From an uncultured Eubacteriales bacterium (GTDB lineage Bacteria > Bacillota > Clostridia > Oscillospirales > Acutalibacteraceae): DNA of 22,886 nucleotides. Each line of letters starts with the position of its first letter. The stretch's first letter is position 1. The stretch covers positions 1 to 22,886 of the forward strand of contig CABUHY010000024.1 in NCBI GenBank assembly GCA_902491475.1, in the 5' to 3' direction. The position numbers were made by a program, and so were the translations under genes. Shown here piece by piece: positions 9,801-18,314 of this stretch. The notes beneath the pieces are model-generated. The model saw only the letters and a list, made by a program, of their open reading frames with translations. It was not told the origin of the DNA and made no database searches.

Positions 9801-10330
9801 GTTTTTATGCACTCGGAAAGAGCCTTGTCGTCCTTGTCGCAGCCGAGCACATTCAAGAGCCGTTCAAACTTTTCCTGCTCGCCGTCGTATGCCTCTTCAA
9901 GCACCTCTTCGAGAGCCTGCGCCGAAAGTATATCCGCCTCGCCTGAGTCGATTATACGGAAATCGGGCGTTATTTTAAGCCTGTGGAAATTCTCCTTTAC
10001 AAGGGAATTGAAAAACTGGTCCATTGTGCAAATTTCCGCAAGCGGCAGCATAGCCTGCTGACGAAGCAAAAACTTGTTGTCGGGCTCTTTTTCTATTTCC
10101 TTTTCAAGCGCAACCGACAGCCTTTGGCGCATTTCGTTGGCCGCCGCCCTTGTAAAGGTAACAATCAGAAGCCTGTCGACCGAAACGGGATTTTCCTTGC
10201 GCAAAATTTTATTTATGATACGCCGAACGAGGACAAAGGTCTTGCCCGAGCCTGCCGCAGCCGAAACAATAAGACTGCCGTCGGTTTCGACAGCCGCCCG
10301 CTGTTCGTCCGTCAAATTAACTTCAGCCAT
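6839..10330 (-). CDS. addA: ATP-dependent helicase/nuclease subunit A (AddA)
   Basis: The helicase-nuclease subunit of AddAB, the Gram-positive counterpart of RecBCD, which processes double-strand breaks for RecA loading; 1163 residues. The N-terminal superfamily 1A helicase has a perfect Walker A (AAAGSGKT, 24-31) and motif II in DEYQDTNSTQ (395-404). Later helicase motifs follow, including MSVHKSKGLEFPIVILAD. The C-terminal RecB-type nuclease is present, with D1112 and K1114 in VLDYKTD. It overlaps the addB stop by 8 nt, indicating coupled translation. After its stop only a weak AT-rich hairpin is visible (about 6813-6836). Confidence 0.96.
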   Translation of the reverse strand: MAEVNLTDEQRAAVETDGSLIVSAAAGSGKTFVLVRRIINKILRKENPVSVDRLLIVTFTRAAANEMRQRLSVALEKEIEKEPDNKFLLRQQAMLPLAEICTMDQFFNSLVKENFHRLKITPDFRIIDSGEADILSAQALEEVLEEAYDGEQEKFERLLNVLGCDKDDKALSECIKTLNRYANSYPYPEKWLAEISDSYTGKKRPQDTVFGEILLDRASEYCGYAIKQLEYAADLVKDNPGLEKLSALISADLAQAQSVKQAADGKAWNDLYNLVHSLTFERFPRLPKDTDGLFEREYAKGLRDSAKEIITGLSGSICADENDFAGDCEIFSYVVPELIKIINDYRERYALKKAEINSLEFDDITHLALNLLVENGEYTDIAKELREKYDEILIDEYQDTNSTQDAIFSALSKEEKNLFIVGDVKQSIYGFRLAMPEIFLERIKKQKESSDPKKVFVGLDRNFRSRKEVLDGANYVFKKIMNSRTGNVVYDDEEALKAGADYPETDTPKIEMYVLDKGQIGKQNTSEVSFVADRVEELLASGEVYDRKAEEMRRAEEKDICILLRKNKLGPSIVRELKKRGISSYFDDSSGFFKNTEVGVMLSLLSVIDNPLQDVPLLSVLMSPIFGFTVDDVSQLRIAARKGSLYHAVRAFDSEKCRNFVTEYDEYKKLSSVLGVSELLRTVYNRTGYLSVVSAMSNGEMRKLNLMLLTEYAQSYEEYGRNGLPGFMRYIELMKKNGSDFKPAVSVSENANVVRIMSVHKSKGLEFPIVILADTASGTSSTGGSLVVNQKTGIGLKICDKATYRKYSTVQYEATKYIQSLDECSESLRALYVAMTRAKERLIITGTVGNLANFAKDLSVYCFEEKIDSVATENNTGFLKYLLMCFFRHTGAGKLRYYADYKGSFDTDSGFAFGFNAVTECAETEQNETAAVRARSARANPDTVAEIKKRTSYEYEFMPLADFTTKMSASELNRAQNQTEFYITEKPSFAKDGKLTAAERGTAMHRFMEVCDFKAASENAAAERERLVAEKLLTPEQAQSLDMKLLKGFFESSLYRRIEKSDKVLREQKFTVFLPLCFVSDTENAAYENERVLVQGVIDCAFFEDGKLVVLDYKTDRVQNTDELAERYRKQLEVYKIAAEQTFSVEVRELAIYSFYLGEEKII

Positions 10331-13300
10331 TTTCTTCCTCCTCGTTTTTGAGCATTTCTATAACCTCGTTATCCTTTGCAGAAAGTATTTCACGGTAGCT
10401 GTCGCCGTCCTCAAAGCCGCACACGGAAGAATAGTCGCAGTATTTGCAATCGTCCTCCTTTACTGGATAGGCAGGGATTTTTCCCTTGTGAAGATTTAAC
10501 GCCATCTGCCTTAACACGGAGTCGATTTTCCGATTGAGCATTGCTAAATCCTCGGATTTTATCAGCTTGCTTGAAGCCGTAAACGCACCGCTTTTGGTAA
10601 GACTTACGGGAATGAAATATCCGTTCAAATCGTGCTCCATTCCGTTGATTATGTCCATATCGTCAACAATGATGCCTTTCATCTGATTGGACTTCAAAAT
10701 CTTATCCTCTATCTTATCGGCTCCCTCGTGCCTGCCGAGGTCTGCCGTACCGTTTTTAGCAGGCATATAAAGCACGCCGCTCGGGATTATGTCGCCGTAT
10801 TTTCCCTTTCCGTTCTTTTCGATTGTGAACAGGTAAATGAGCATCTGCGTACTCAAGCCGCTGACAACATCGCTCAAACGGAAATCTTTGCCGCTTGATT
10901 TATAGTCGACGACCCTTAAATACTTCTTGCCGTTTTTCTCCATTATGTCAACACGGTCAACGCTTCCGCTCACACTGAGTGTTCCGCCGTCGGGAAGCGA
11001 AAGCCGATAAGGAGCCACATCGGCGCCGTAGTCTATCGGCAATTCAAAGTCTGTCGGTACAAAGTCGCTGACCTTTAACTCCTCGATTATCCTTGAAAGC
11101 ACAAAGAATATCTGATCGCCGATTGAATTGTACTGCCTGATAAAGCGGTTTGACTTTGACTTACTGCCGCCCATTTTCTCCTCAAGATATTCGTCCGTAA
11201 TGTCGGAAATATTTTTGCGGAGAACCTCCGACGGTATCTCAATCAATTCCTCTTTTGAAAACTTTTTAAGAATTTTCTCAAACGCCTCATGTATAAGACT
11301 TCCGCTTACGGCAGGGTCGACATCAGCCTCTTTTCTCGGCTTTGCCTTAATACCGTACTTGCAGAAATACTGGAACGGGCATTTATAATAGACCTCGGTT
11401 TTCGATGCGGAAAGGTGCATATCTTTTCCGAAAAGCTCCGTTGCAATATCCGTATCGGCTATCTGCGCCGAAGCCTTGTCGGCGGCGTTTTCAAGGGTAT
11501 TGAGCTTTCCCCTGTTCACGCTGTCGGAAACGAGATAATCCCTGACGGACGACATAAATTCGCTGTCCTCGGTATAGTTTTCGGCATAGATTTCAAATGC
11601 CGAAGCGCTGCTTTCAATCTTTTCAAGCGGCGGGATATTTTCGTATTCGGTAACTTCGAGGTCTGGATATATCTTTTTTATTTCACGGACAATCTGCGAC
11701 TCGGTCATACCCACGCCCTGATAATCGGCGTCGCAATACGACACAAAGAGCCGTTCGCCTGCCGTTATAACCGCACGGTAGGCTATGTATTTTTCCTCAG
11801 TGAGCTTATATTCCGCAGTTTCGGCAAGCTCTATTCCCGCATTTTTAAGTTCGGTTCTCTCCTTGTCGCTCAAAAGTCCCTGTGTGGGCGGATTGAGCGG
11901 GAAAACGCCGTCGTTTGCGCCGACTATAAACACATACTTTTTAACGGGCACTCTTGCCCTGTCGGCGGCCGAGAGCGTAACGGCGTCAATGGATTTCGGA
12001 ACGCTTCCGAAGTCGCTGACGCTTAAAAGAATGTTGAACAGCTCAAAAAATCTCTTGTCAGAAACGCCGCTGTCTTTACAGGTGTTCCAAAGCCTGTCGA
12101 GCATACCGACGACAAGCGTCCACACTGCGTCCTGCTCCTGCGAAAGCGCCGTTTTGCCGTTTTTGAGCAGCTCGTCAGACAGCGCTTTGAGCTTTTTATC
12201 GACTGAATTTTTAATTAAATAATCGTATATTACCTCTGCCTTTTTCTCATTTTCCGCTTGCGAGAAATCACGCTTGAACGCCAAAACGGGCGCAACAGCC
12301 TTTTTCCTTATGCGGTTTAACGAAGCAAGCTTCACTCTGTCAAAATCCGTAAGCTCACTGCCGTAGCCGTTCGGATTTTCCGTGAAATCCTCCCTCCACT
12401 GCGAGGCGTTTATTCTCCAGACAAAAGCGTAGTTTTCAAGCTGTGCCGTTTCGTCCGAAGTAAGGTCGGAAAGACCCGTTTTCAGATGTCTCATAAGCGA
12501 ATCGGTGGTAAAGCCGTTGCAGGCAATTTCCAAAAGCGAAGTGAGATAAACCGCCAACGGCTCGCAGGCTGCGGGTTGGCGTGCGTCCTCATAGAACGGA
12601 ACGCCGTAGCGCTTAAAAGCCGAAGCGAGCTCCCTGTCATATGTTCCCTCGGTGCGCTCAAACACCGCAATGTCACGGCAGCGGACGCCCTTTTCACGCA
12701 TAAGCTTTTTAACGGTCATTGCCACGAATTCGCACTCGTCCGCCTTGTTGGGCGCAGAGACGATTTTCACAGCATCGCCGCAGGGTTCCTTTGACACGGT
12801 AAATTCGGGAGTGAAAATTCCGTTTGCAAGGTTTAGAAGTTTTTCGTCTACACCTTCGTTGCCGTTTTCCATAAATTTAATCGGCGCAATTTTAACCGAG
12901 TTTTTATTGGCAATATTTTTAAGGTATTCCACCTGTTTATTGTTGTTGGCAAACAGCGAATAGCTGTCACGGCTGTTATCGGAGTCAAATGTTATATACA
13001 CCTGCGGAGCCTGTGAAAGAATTTTTTCGACAACGGCATATTCCTGCTTCGTAAAACGGGTAAAACCGTCTATCGCAACGGTTTTGTCCTCAAAATATTT
13101 GCACTCCGAGAGCACCGAGCAAAGGCGTGTCAGCATATCGTCGGTGTTGTAATATGACCTTTCAAGCATTGTGTTATAAAGAGAAAGCACCGTCACGAGC
13201 TCGCCGAGCTTTGATTTAAGCGACGAAGCCTCGGCGTTTTCGCAAAAACGAGCCAGACTGTCAACGGACACCGTCCACTGCTTCAATTCGGTGGCAAAGG

Positions 13301-13664
13301 AGACAAGTTCTGCAATAAGTTGCGGTCTCGAGACATACTTTTTGTAAATTTCAAGGGTATCTCCGAGGCTTTCAAGTGCAAGGCTCATTGTCATCATACG
13401 CACACCGTCGTCGGCAGCGGGCTTTTCTTCGAGATCGGAATGTTCGGAGAGTATCAGCTCGGCAAGCCTTGTCATACTAAGCACATCTACCGAAAGCATA
13501 TCCTTTGCGCCGACAAGGTCAAGCATTGACTTTTCCGTCTCATAGGAAAACTGCTCGGGCACGATAATTATGCACTTCTCGCCCGACTGCGCCTTTTCGG
13601 CAATGAGCCGTCTTACATATTCTGTTTTAACAAACGGATTTTTGCCGAGAATGAGGTTTAGCAT
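10323..13664 (-). CDS. addB: ATP-dependent helicase/nuclease subunit B (AddB)
   Basis: The second nuclease subunit of AddAB, which cuts the other strand; 1113 residues. The RecB-family nuclease motif is VVDYKSSGKDF (D920, K922). Four Cys that would hold the iron-sulfur cluster are present: C762 in YKCPFQYF, and C1073, C1076 and C1082 near the end, with the usual C-x2-C-x5-C spacing. The N-terminus is odd: where relatives have a GxxxxGKT ATP-binding loop, this protein has GKNPFVKT (7-14), lacking the second Gly. AAAGGA precedes the ATG by 8 nt. It starts 13 nt after the GH27 gene and overlaps addA, so the three are probably one transcript. Confidence 0.94.
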   Translation of the reverse strand: MLNLILGKNPFVKTEYVRRLIAEKAQSGEKCIIIVPEQFSYETEKSMLDLVGAKDMLSVDVLSMTRLAELILSEHSDLEEKPAADDGVRMMTMSLALESLGDTLEIYKKYVSRPQLIAELVSFATELKQWTVSVDSLARFCENAEASSLKSKLGELVTVLSLYNTMLERSYYNTDDMLTRLCSVLSECKYFEDKTVAIDGFTRFTKQEYAVVEKILSQAPQVYITFDSDNSRDSYSLFANNNKQVEYLKNIANKNSVKIAPIKFMENGNEGVDEKLLNLANGIFTPEFTVSKEPCGDAVKIVSAPNKADECEFVAMTVKKLMREKGVRCRDIAVFERTEGTYDRELASAFKRYGVPFYEDARQPAACEPLAVYLTSLLEIACNGFTTDSLMRHLKTGLSDLTSDETAQLENYAFVWRINASQWREDFTENPNGYGSELTDFDRVKLASLNRIRKKAVAPVLAFKRDFSQAENEKKAEVIYDYLIKNSVDKKLKALSDELLKNGKTALSQEQDAVWTLVVGMLDRLWNTCKDSGVSDKRFFELFNILLSVSDFGSVPKSIDAVTLSAADRARVPVKKYVFIVGANDGVFPLNPPTQGLLSDKERTELKNAGIELAETAEYKLTEEKYIAYRAVITAGERLFVSYCDADYQGVGMTESQIVREIKKIYPDLEVTEYENIPPLEKIESSASAFEIYAENYTEDSEFMSSVRDYLVSDSVNRGKLNTLENAADKASAQIADTDIATELFGKDMHLSASKTEVYYKCPFQYFCKYGIKAKPRKEADVDPAVSGSLIHEAFEKILKKFSKEELIEIPSEVLRKNISDITDEYLEEKMGGSKSKSNRFIRQYNSIGDQIFFVLSRIIEELKVSDFVPTDFELPIDYGADVAPYRLSLPDGGTLSVSGSVDRVDIMEKNGKKYLRVVDYKSSGKDFRLSDVVSGLSTQMLIYLFTIEKNGKGKYGDIIPSGVLYMPAKNGTADLGRHEGADKIEDKILKSNQMKGIIVDDMDIINGMEHDLNGYFIPVSLTKSGAFTASSKLIKSEDLAMLNRKIDSVLRQMALNLHKGKIPAYPVKEDDCKYCDYSSVCGFEDGDSYREILSAKDNEVIEMLKNEEEENG

Positions 13665-13677
13665 TTTTCAATTCCTT

Positions 13678-14976
13678 TTACTTATAAAGTTCGTATATTT
13701 TTGCGCCGTGAGGATTTACCGTTACCCTGAGGTTATTTTTAACCTTGCCGATATTCTCCCTTTTCCACAAATCACGCAGAGTGTGCTCGCCCGACACTCC
13801 GAGCTCTTCAAGGCTTACGGCGATTTCCCTTTCGGTTTCGTCTGCGTTGAAAACGGCGATTATCGGGTTGTTCCTTGCGGACACCGACTGCCACACAACG
13901 GTTTTCCCATCGTCAAACACAGGCTTTGCCGAATGTGAATTTTGGTTTACATCAAGTATCTCTTCATTGGTTATGAGCGAAAGCGTCCACTCGTCGTTGT
14001 TACGCATTTCACCGCCGAACATAAGCGGAGAACGGAAGATGCTCCAAAGAGTCATAAGGGTTATCTGCTCATCCTTTGTAAACTGCGTGTATCTGTTCTG
14101 CGGACCGTGGCAGGTGCCGTTTATTGAAATGTTTCCAAGCGGCAACATATCGCAGTCGGGCCAACAGCCCTCGCCGACATACGGATACCACGCTTCGGTC
14201 TTTTTGAACATATCGTAAAGCTTATCCCAAACATCCCAAAAGTCGCCCGTCATACGCCACATATTTGCGTTTTTCATAAGGTGGTCGGCAACCTCGACCT
14301 GTGCGGGTCCGGGAGAAAGGCTCAACACCATATCCCTGCCGCAGGAGTCGACAGCCCGTCTTATCATTTCAATCTCTTCCCTTGCGGAATACGGCTCATA
14401 GGGCTTGAACTCGGTGTTGGCAATGTCGTCAACCTTTACGAAGTCAACGCCCCATTCGGCATAGAGAGCAAACAGAGAATTGTAATATTCCTGCGCCCCC
14501 TTCGCCCTTGTGTCAACGCCGTACATATCGGTGTTCCACGGGCAAACGGAGAAGTGGTGCGCTATCTGCCTTGCGGTTTTATCCGTACCGAGAAGTCCCG
14601 TATTACGGTGTACCGCCTGACGGGGTATGCCCCTCATTATATGTATGCCGAATTTAAGACCCATTGAATGTATGCGGTCGGCTATACTCTTAAAGCCCAC
14701 GCCGCCCTTTGCCGACGGGAAGCGGTTCTCGGCAGGAATAAGCCGTGAATACTCATCCATACAAAGCTCGGTAAAATTGTTGTAGTCGTTATTTTTAGCC
14801 TTGGGCTCGTACCACTGTATATCGCAGACGATATACTCCCAGCCGTACTTTTTGAGGTTATCCCTCATATATTCGGCATTGCCGATAAGCTGTTCCTCGT
14901 TTACCGCCGCACCGTAACAATCCCAACTGTTCCAGCCCATAGGCGGCTTTTTTGCAACATCGTTTTTATTTTTCAT
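13678..14976 (-). CDS. GH27 family alpha-galactosidase-like glycoside hydrolase
   Basis: A 432-residue cytoplasmic (no signal peptide) glycosidase of family GH27, expected to release alpha-galactose (or a related alpha-sugar) by a retaining mechanism. The N-terminus PPMGWNSWDCYG (11-22) is the family hallmark. The nucleophile is D183 in FVKVDD and the acid/base is D245 in WRMTGDFWD. A C-terminal beta domain (about 355-432) ends in GAKIYEL. KVDD replaces the KYD seen in classical eukaryotic members, so this is a divergent bacterial branch and its substrate is uncertain. GGGGG lies 7 nt before the ATG at 14976; the in-frame ATG at 15036 lies in the promoter -35 and is rejected. It is followed closely by addB. 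Confidence 0.88.
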   Translation of the reverse strand: MKNKNDVAKKPPMGWNSWDCYGAAVNEEQLIGNAEYMRDNLKKYGWEYIVCDIQWYEPKAKNNDYNNFTELCMDEYSRLIPAENRFPSAKGGVGFKSIADRIHSMGLKFGIHIMRGIPRQAVHRNTGLLGTDKTARQIAHHFSVCPWNTDMYGVDTRAKGAQEYYNSLFALYAEWGVDFVKVDDIANTEFKPYEPYSAREEIEMIRRAVDSCGRDMVLSLSPGPAQVEVADHLMKNANMWRMTGDFWDVWDKLYDMFKKTEAWYPYVGEGCWPDCDMLPLGNISINGTCHGPQNRYTQFTKDEQITLMTLWSIFRSPLMFGGEMRNNDEWTLSLITNEEILDVNQNSHSAKPVFDDGKTVVWQSVSARNNPIIAVFNADETEREIAVSLEELGVSGEHTLRDLWKRENIGKVKNNLRVTVNPHGAKIYELYK

Positions 14977-15007
14977 AACATTACCCCCGAAAAGGTTCTT
15001 TTTTAGA

Positions 15008-15036
15008 ATTTTATCACGAATACGGTTTAATTTCAA
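15008..15036 (-). promoter_or_regulatory. Sigma-A promoter for the GH27-addB-addA genes
   Basis: On the minus strand, TTGAAA (15036-15031), a 17-nt spacer and an extended -10, TGATAAAAT (-10 at 15013-15008), sit 31 nt upstream of the ATG at 14976. It is divergent from the MATE promoter at 15098-15125, and the 60 bases between them could hold shared regulator sites, though I see no clear palindrome. Confidence 0.7.
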
Positions 15037-15097
15037 TTTGTTTCGGCGAATAAAATCCCATTATCGGGACTTTGCTTCAAAAATGCGATGCAAGGTC

Positions 15098-15125
15098 TTG
15101 AAAAATCGGATAATAAGTATATAAT
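15098..15125 (+). promoter_or_regulatory. Sigma-A promoter for the MATE transporter gene
   Basis: TTGAAA (15098-15103), a 16-nt spacer and TATAAT (15120-15125) lie 32 nt upstream of the ATG at 15158. Confidence 0.75.
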
Positions 15126-15157
15126 ATCAAAAAAGTATTTTTCACGGGGATAAACAA

Positions 15158-16519
15158 ATGGGAAAACAGAATTCGATGCTTGTCGGCAACCCTATAAAAA
15201 GCATAGTGAAATTTTCGTTGCCGATTATGGCTTCGTCGCTTTTACAATACAACTACACCTTGGTCGATAACATACTTGTCGGACGGTATGTGAGCACGGA
15301 CGCACTTGCCGCAGTCGGCGGCGTTGACTCGATAAACTCGTTTATTATCGGTGCGGCGCTCGGACTTACAAGCGGCTTTACCATACCCGTGGCACAGGCT
15401 TTCGGCGCAAGAAACCAAAAGAAGGTTGACCGATATTCAGGAAGCAGTATTACGGTGTCGTTTTTGTTAGGGCTGCTACTTGTTATAATCGCCCACACGG
15501 TTTCGACGCCGCTTTTGAGGCTTATCGGCACACCCGAAGAAATTCTCGGGCTGTCCTCAGCTTATGTGAACATTCTGTACTTTGCAATCCCGTTTCAGAT
15601 GCTCTCCAACAATTTCACTGCAATATCAAGGGCTGTCGGAGAGAGCAAAAAGCCGCTTTTATATTTTGTGATAAGCATTTTTGTAAACTTCGTACTCGAT
15701 TTGCTGTTTATAAGAGTATTCCGTTGGAGCGTTGAGGGTGCGGCGCTCGCAACGCTTATCTCGCACATTACGGCGGCAGTCCTTACGGGAAATTATATTT
15801 TAAGGCACAATGAAAATGTACATATTTCAAAGAACGACCTAAAGCCCGACTTCAGAACCGCATTCACGCAGCTGAAGCTCGGCATACCCGTTTCACTTCA
15901 GTTTACGATAACTTCAATCGGCTCAATGTGCCTGCAAAGCGCGGTAAATTCCTTCGGCACCGCCACCATTGCGGGCTTTACAGCCGCAGGCAGAGTCGAA
16001 AACCTTGCCAACATACCGTTGAGCGGACTCAGCGTCGGCACGCAGACCTTTGTCGGTCAGAACTACGGTGCGGGAAATTACGAAAGAATTACAAAATCGG
16101 TTAAAAAGATATTTGTGCTTGATGTTCTTGTATCTGTTGTTATGAGCGCCGCACTGCTGACGGTCGGTATGCCGATAGTCCGCCTGTTTATGACCGAACC
16201 GGACGAGGCGGTTCTCTTTGCAGCTCACAGATATCTTGTCGCAACGGCGGAGTGCTTCAGCCTTGTTGCGGTACTGTTCGTTTTAAGGAACACTCTTCAG
16301 GGTCTCGGTTTTACATATGCCAATGCAGTTGCGGGTGCGGGAGAGCTTATAGGCAGAATATCAATAGCATTTATTTTCACTCCGCTAATAGGCTTCAATG
16401 CGGTATGCTACGCCGCCCCTGCCGCCTGGCTGCTTGCGGACATACCGCTTGCAATCATCTATCTTAAAAAGCAAAAGGAATTCAAGGCAATGGCTCTTGA
16501 AAAGGGACACAATCAATAA
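15158..16519 (+). CDS. MATE family multidrug/sodium efflux transporter
   Basis: A 453-residue membrane protein of the MATE family, exporters of cationic drugs or metabolites driven by sodium or protons. Twelve hydrophobic segments in two similar halves are visible. The first half opens with the familiar pattern PIMASSLLQYNYTLVDNILV and contains ALAAVGG and the GFTIPVAQAFGARN loop (about residues 74-88). The second half repeats it with GFTAAGRVENL and VGTQTFVGQNYGAGN. GGGGAT precedes the ATG. It is a single gene with promoter and terminator, divergent from the GH27 gene. Substrate cannot be predicted. Confidence 0.93.
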   Translation: MGKQNSMLVGNPIKSIVKFSLPIMASSLLQYNYTLVDNILVGRYVSTDALAAVGGVDSINSFIIGAALGLTSGFTIPVAQAFGARNQKKVDRYSGSSITVSFLLGLLLVIIAHTVSTPLLRLIGTPEEILGLSSAYVNILYFAIPFQMLSNNFTAISRAVGESKKPLLYFVISIFVNFVLDLLFIRVFRWSVEGAALATLISHITAAVLTGNYILRHNENVHISKNDLKPDFRTAFTQLKLGIPVSLQFTITSIGSMCLQSAVNSFGTATIAGFTAAGRVENLANIPLSGLSVGTQTFVGQNYGAGNYERITKSVKKIFVLDVLVSVVMSAALLTVGMPIVRLFMTEPDEAVLFAAHRYLVATAECFSLVAVLFVLRNTLQGLGFTYANAVAGAGELIGRISIAFIFTPLIGFNAVCYAAPAAWLLADIPLAIIYLKKQKEFKAMALEKGHNQ

Positions 16520-16530
16520 AGCACAGGCAC

Positions 16531-16571
16531 AAAAAATGCGTTGCAGTTAAAGGTACTGCAACGCATTTTTA
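16531..16571. terminator. Bidirectional terminator between the MATE gene and putP
   Basis: A perfect 11-bp stem (ATGCGTTGCAG at 16536-16546, partner at 16556-16566) with a 9-nt loop is flanked by A and T tracts on both sides. It serves two convergent genes. Confidence 0.9.
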
Positions 16572-16582
16572 TTAGATGTATT

Positions 16583-18133
16583 TTAGTCGTTAACGGTCTT
16601 TTTGACCTCGTCAAAGGTCTCAGTAATGCTCTTTTCGGGAGCGGGTGTAAGAAGGCTTACAACAACTATAAACACAAGCGCCGTAAGGAATGCGGGGAGA
16701 AGCTCATAAATGTCAAGCGCAGTTCCCGCAAACTTTGTTCTGATAACAAACTTCCAGACAAATACCATAACGCCGCCTGAAATCATACCTGCGAGAGCGC
16801 CCCACTTGTTTGAACGCTTCCAGAAAAGCGAAAGCAGAATTACGGGACCGAAAGCCGCACCAAAGCCTGCCCATGCGAACGAAACAACTCTGAATATCGA
16901 AGCGTTCGGGTCTCTTGCGAGGAAAACGGCAATTACCGAAATTACGATAACCGAAATTCTTGCGATTACAAGGTTCTGCTTTTCGGAAATCTTTGCCTTG
17001 AAGGTGTTTACAAGCAAATCCTGTGTTACGCTCGAAGAAACTGCGATAAGCTGTGAATCTGCTGTTGACATCGTGGAAGCGAGTATTCCCGAAAGGAAGA
17101 TACCGCCCGCAAACGCCGGGATATATCCCCTTGTCGAAAGGAATTTTGAAATATCGACGATTATCGTCTCCGCGTCGGAGTTATTGGCATAGGTTACGCC
17201 GAGAACGCCGTTTTTCATAAGCGAATAGCCCGCAACGCCGATAAGGATTGCAATAAACATTGAGATAACAACCCAAACGGTAGCCACACGGCGTGAAAGC
17301 TTGAGCTTTTTCGGGTCCTCGATAGCCATAAATCTCAAAAGGATATGAGGCATACCGAAGTAACCGAGACCCCAGGCAAGCGTTGAAACGACCGAAATTA
17401 CGCCGAATTTGCCCGTTGTGAGCGTTCCGACATCAAAGCCCTCAAACAGGTTGAGATAGCCGTCAAAGTTTCTTACATTGTCAAACACAGCGTCAAAGCC
17501 GCCCGTAATACCCTCCGCAATACCGAGAACGATTACAAGAGCAACCGTCATAATAATGCTCTGGATAAGGTCGGTTGTGGAAGCGGCAAGGAAACCGCCG
17601 AGAGTACAGTAGAGGATGATAACCGCCGCACAGATTATCATAGCGGTCATATACTGCATACCGAAAAGGCTTGAAAACAGCTTGCCGCAAGCCGAGAAGC
17701 CCGATGCCGTATAGGGCACGAAGAAAACTATGATTACGACAGCCGCAATAGCCGAAAGCATATTTTTCTTATCGCCGAATCTCTTTGAAAAATATTCGGG
17801 GATTGTAACGGCATTTATGCGCTCGGTATATTTTCTGAGCCTTTTTGATACGATAAGCCAGTTGAGATATGTACCGACGCAAAGTCCGATTGCCGTCCAT
17901 GTTGCCTCGGCAAGTCCGCACATAAGCGCAAGTCCGGGGATACCCATAAGAAGATAGGCGCTCATATCGGAAGCCTCGGCGCTCATTGCGGTAACGAAAG
18001 GACCGAGCTTTCTGCCGCCCAAATAATAATCCTCGCTCGAATTGTTCTTTTTGGTAAAGACAAAACCGATGCCTACCATTGCAAGCATATATACAATAAT
18101 AGTTACGAGGACAACGATGTTAGAAGTTGTCAT
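16583..18133 (-). CDS. putP: Sodium/proline symporter (PutP)
   Basis: A 516-residue solute:sodium symporter of the PutP type, importing proline with sodium. About 13 membrane segments are visible. The signature SAEASDMSAYLLMGIPG (51-67) matches the sodium site of PutP, with D56 and S58 at almost the same positions as D55 and S57 of the E. coli protein. The later stretch ASTMSTADSQLIAVSS is the second conserved sodium-site region. GGAGG lies 6 nt before the ATG at 18133; a TTG five codons upstream overlaps that ribosome site. It lies downstream of a TetR gene, separated by a hairpin and its own promoter. Confidence 0.92.
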   Translation of the reverse strand: MTTSNIVVLVTIIVYMLAMVGIGFVFTKKNNSSEDYYLGGRKLGPFVTAMSAEASDMSAYLLMGIPGLALMCGLAEATWTAIGLCVGTYLNWLIVSKRLRKYTERINAVTIPEYFSKRFGDKKNMLSAIAAVVIIVFFVPYTASGFSACGKLFSSLFGMQYMTAMIICAAVIILYCTLGGFLAASTTDLIQSIIMTVALVIVLGIAEGITGGFDAVFDNVRNFDGYLNLFEGFDVGTLTTGKFGVISVVSTLAWGLGYFGMPHILLRFMAIEDPKKLKLSRRVATVWVVISMFIAILIGVAGYSLMKNGVLGVTYANNSDAETIIVDISKFLSTRGYIPAFAGGIFLSGILASTMSTADSQLIAVSSSVTQDLLVNTFKAKISEKQNLVIARISVIVISVIAVFLARDPNASIFRVVSFAWAGFGAAFGPVILLSLFWKRSNKWGALAGMISGGVMVFVWKFVIRTKFAGTALDIYELLPAFLTALVFIVVVSLLTPAPEKSITETFDEVKKTVND

Positions 18134-18162
18134 ATTTATCCTCCTCAAAAATCAATGAGAGT

Positions 18163-18191
18163 ATTTTATCACAATCGTGATTAGAATGGAA
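18163..18191 (-). promoter_or_regulatory. putP promoter with an overlapping palindrome
   Basis: On the minus strand an extended -10, TGATAAAAT (-10 at 18168-18163), is clear. The -35 17 nt away (TTCCAT) is poor. A 14-bp palindrome, ATCAC-AATC-GTGAT (18168-18181), lies directly against the -10 inside the spacer and is a candidate operator, possibly for the neighbouring TetR protein. Confidence 0.55.
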
Positions 18192-18227
18192 TAGAGAACA
18201 AAGTATAGACTAAATCTAAAAACAGAC

Positions 18228-18269
18228 AAAGCCTCGACTTGCATTTTATATGCAAAATCAAGGCTTTTT
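18228..18269. terminator. Hairpin terminator after the tetR gene
   Basis: AAAGCCT (18228-18234) pairs with AGGCTTT (18261-18267), and inside it TTGCATTTTATATGCAA forms a second stem. T-runs follow on both strands. It sits between the TetR stop and the putP promoter. Confidence 0.7.
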
Positions 18270-18314
18270 AATTAGACCGTAGTACAGACGAAATTTTGTA
18301 GTAAAAATAAATTT

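Noticed and set aside
11289..12026. 245-codon open frame on the plus strand inside addB
   Set aside because: It is antisense to a well-supported addB, has no ribosome site or family resemblance, and follows from the codon use of the real gene. The same applies to 7316-7993 (within addA), 3792-4406 (within dnaG) and 4898-5452 (within dgt).
14977..15036. Upstream ATG for the GH27 gene
   Set aside because: It lies in the -35 of a good promoter, and the added 20 residues do not resemble a signal peptide or the family start.
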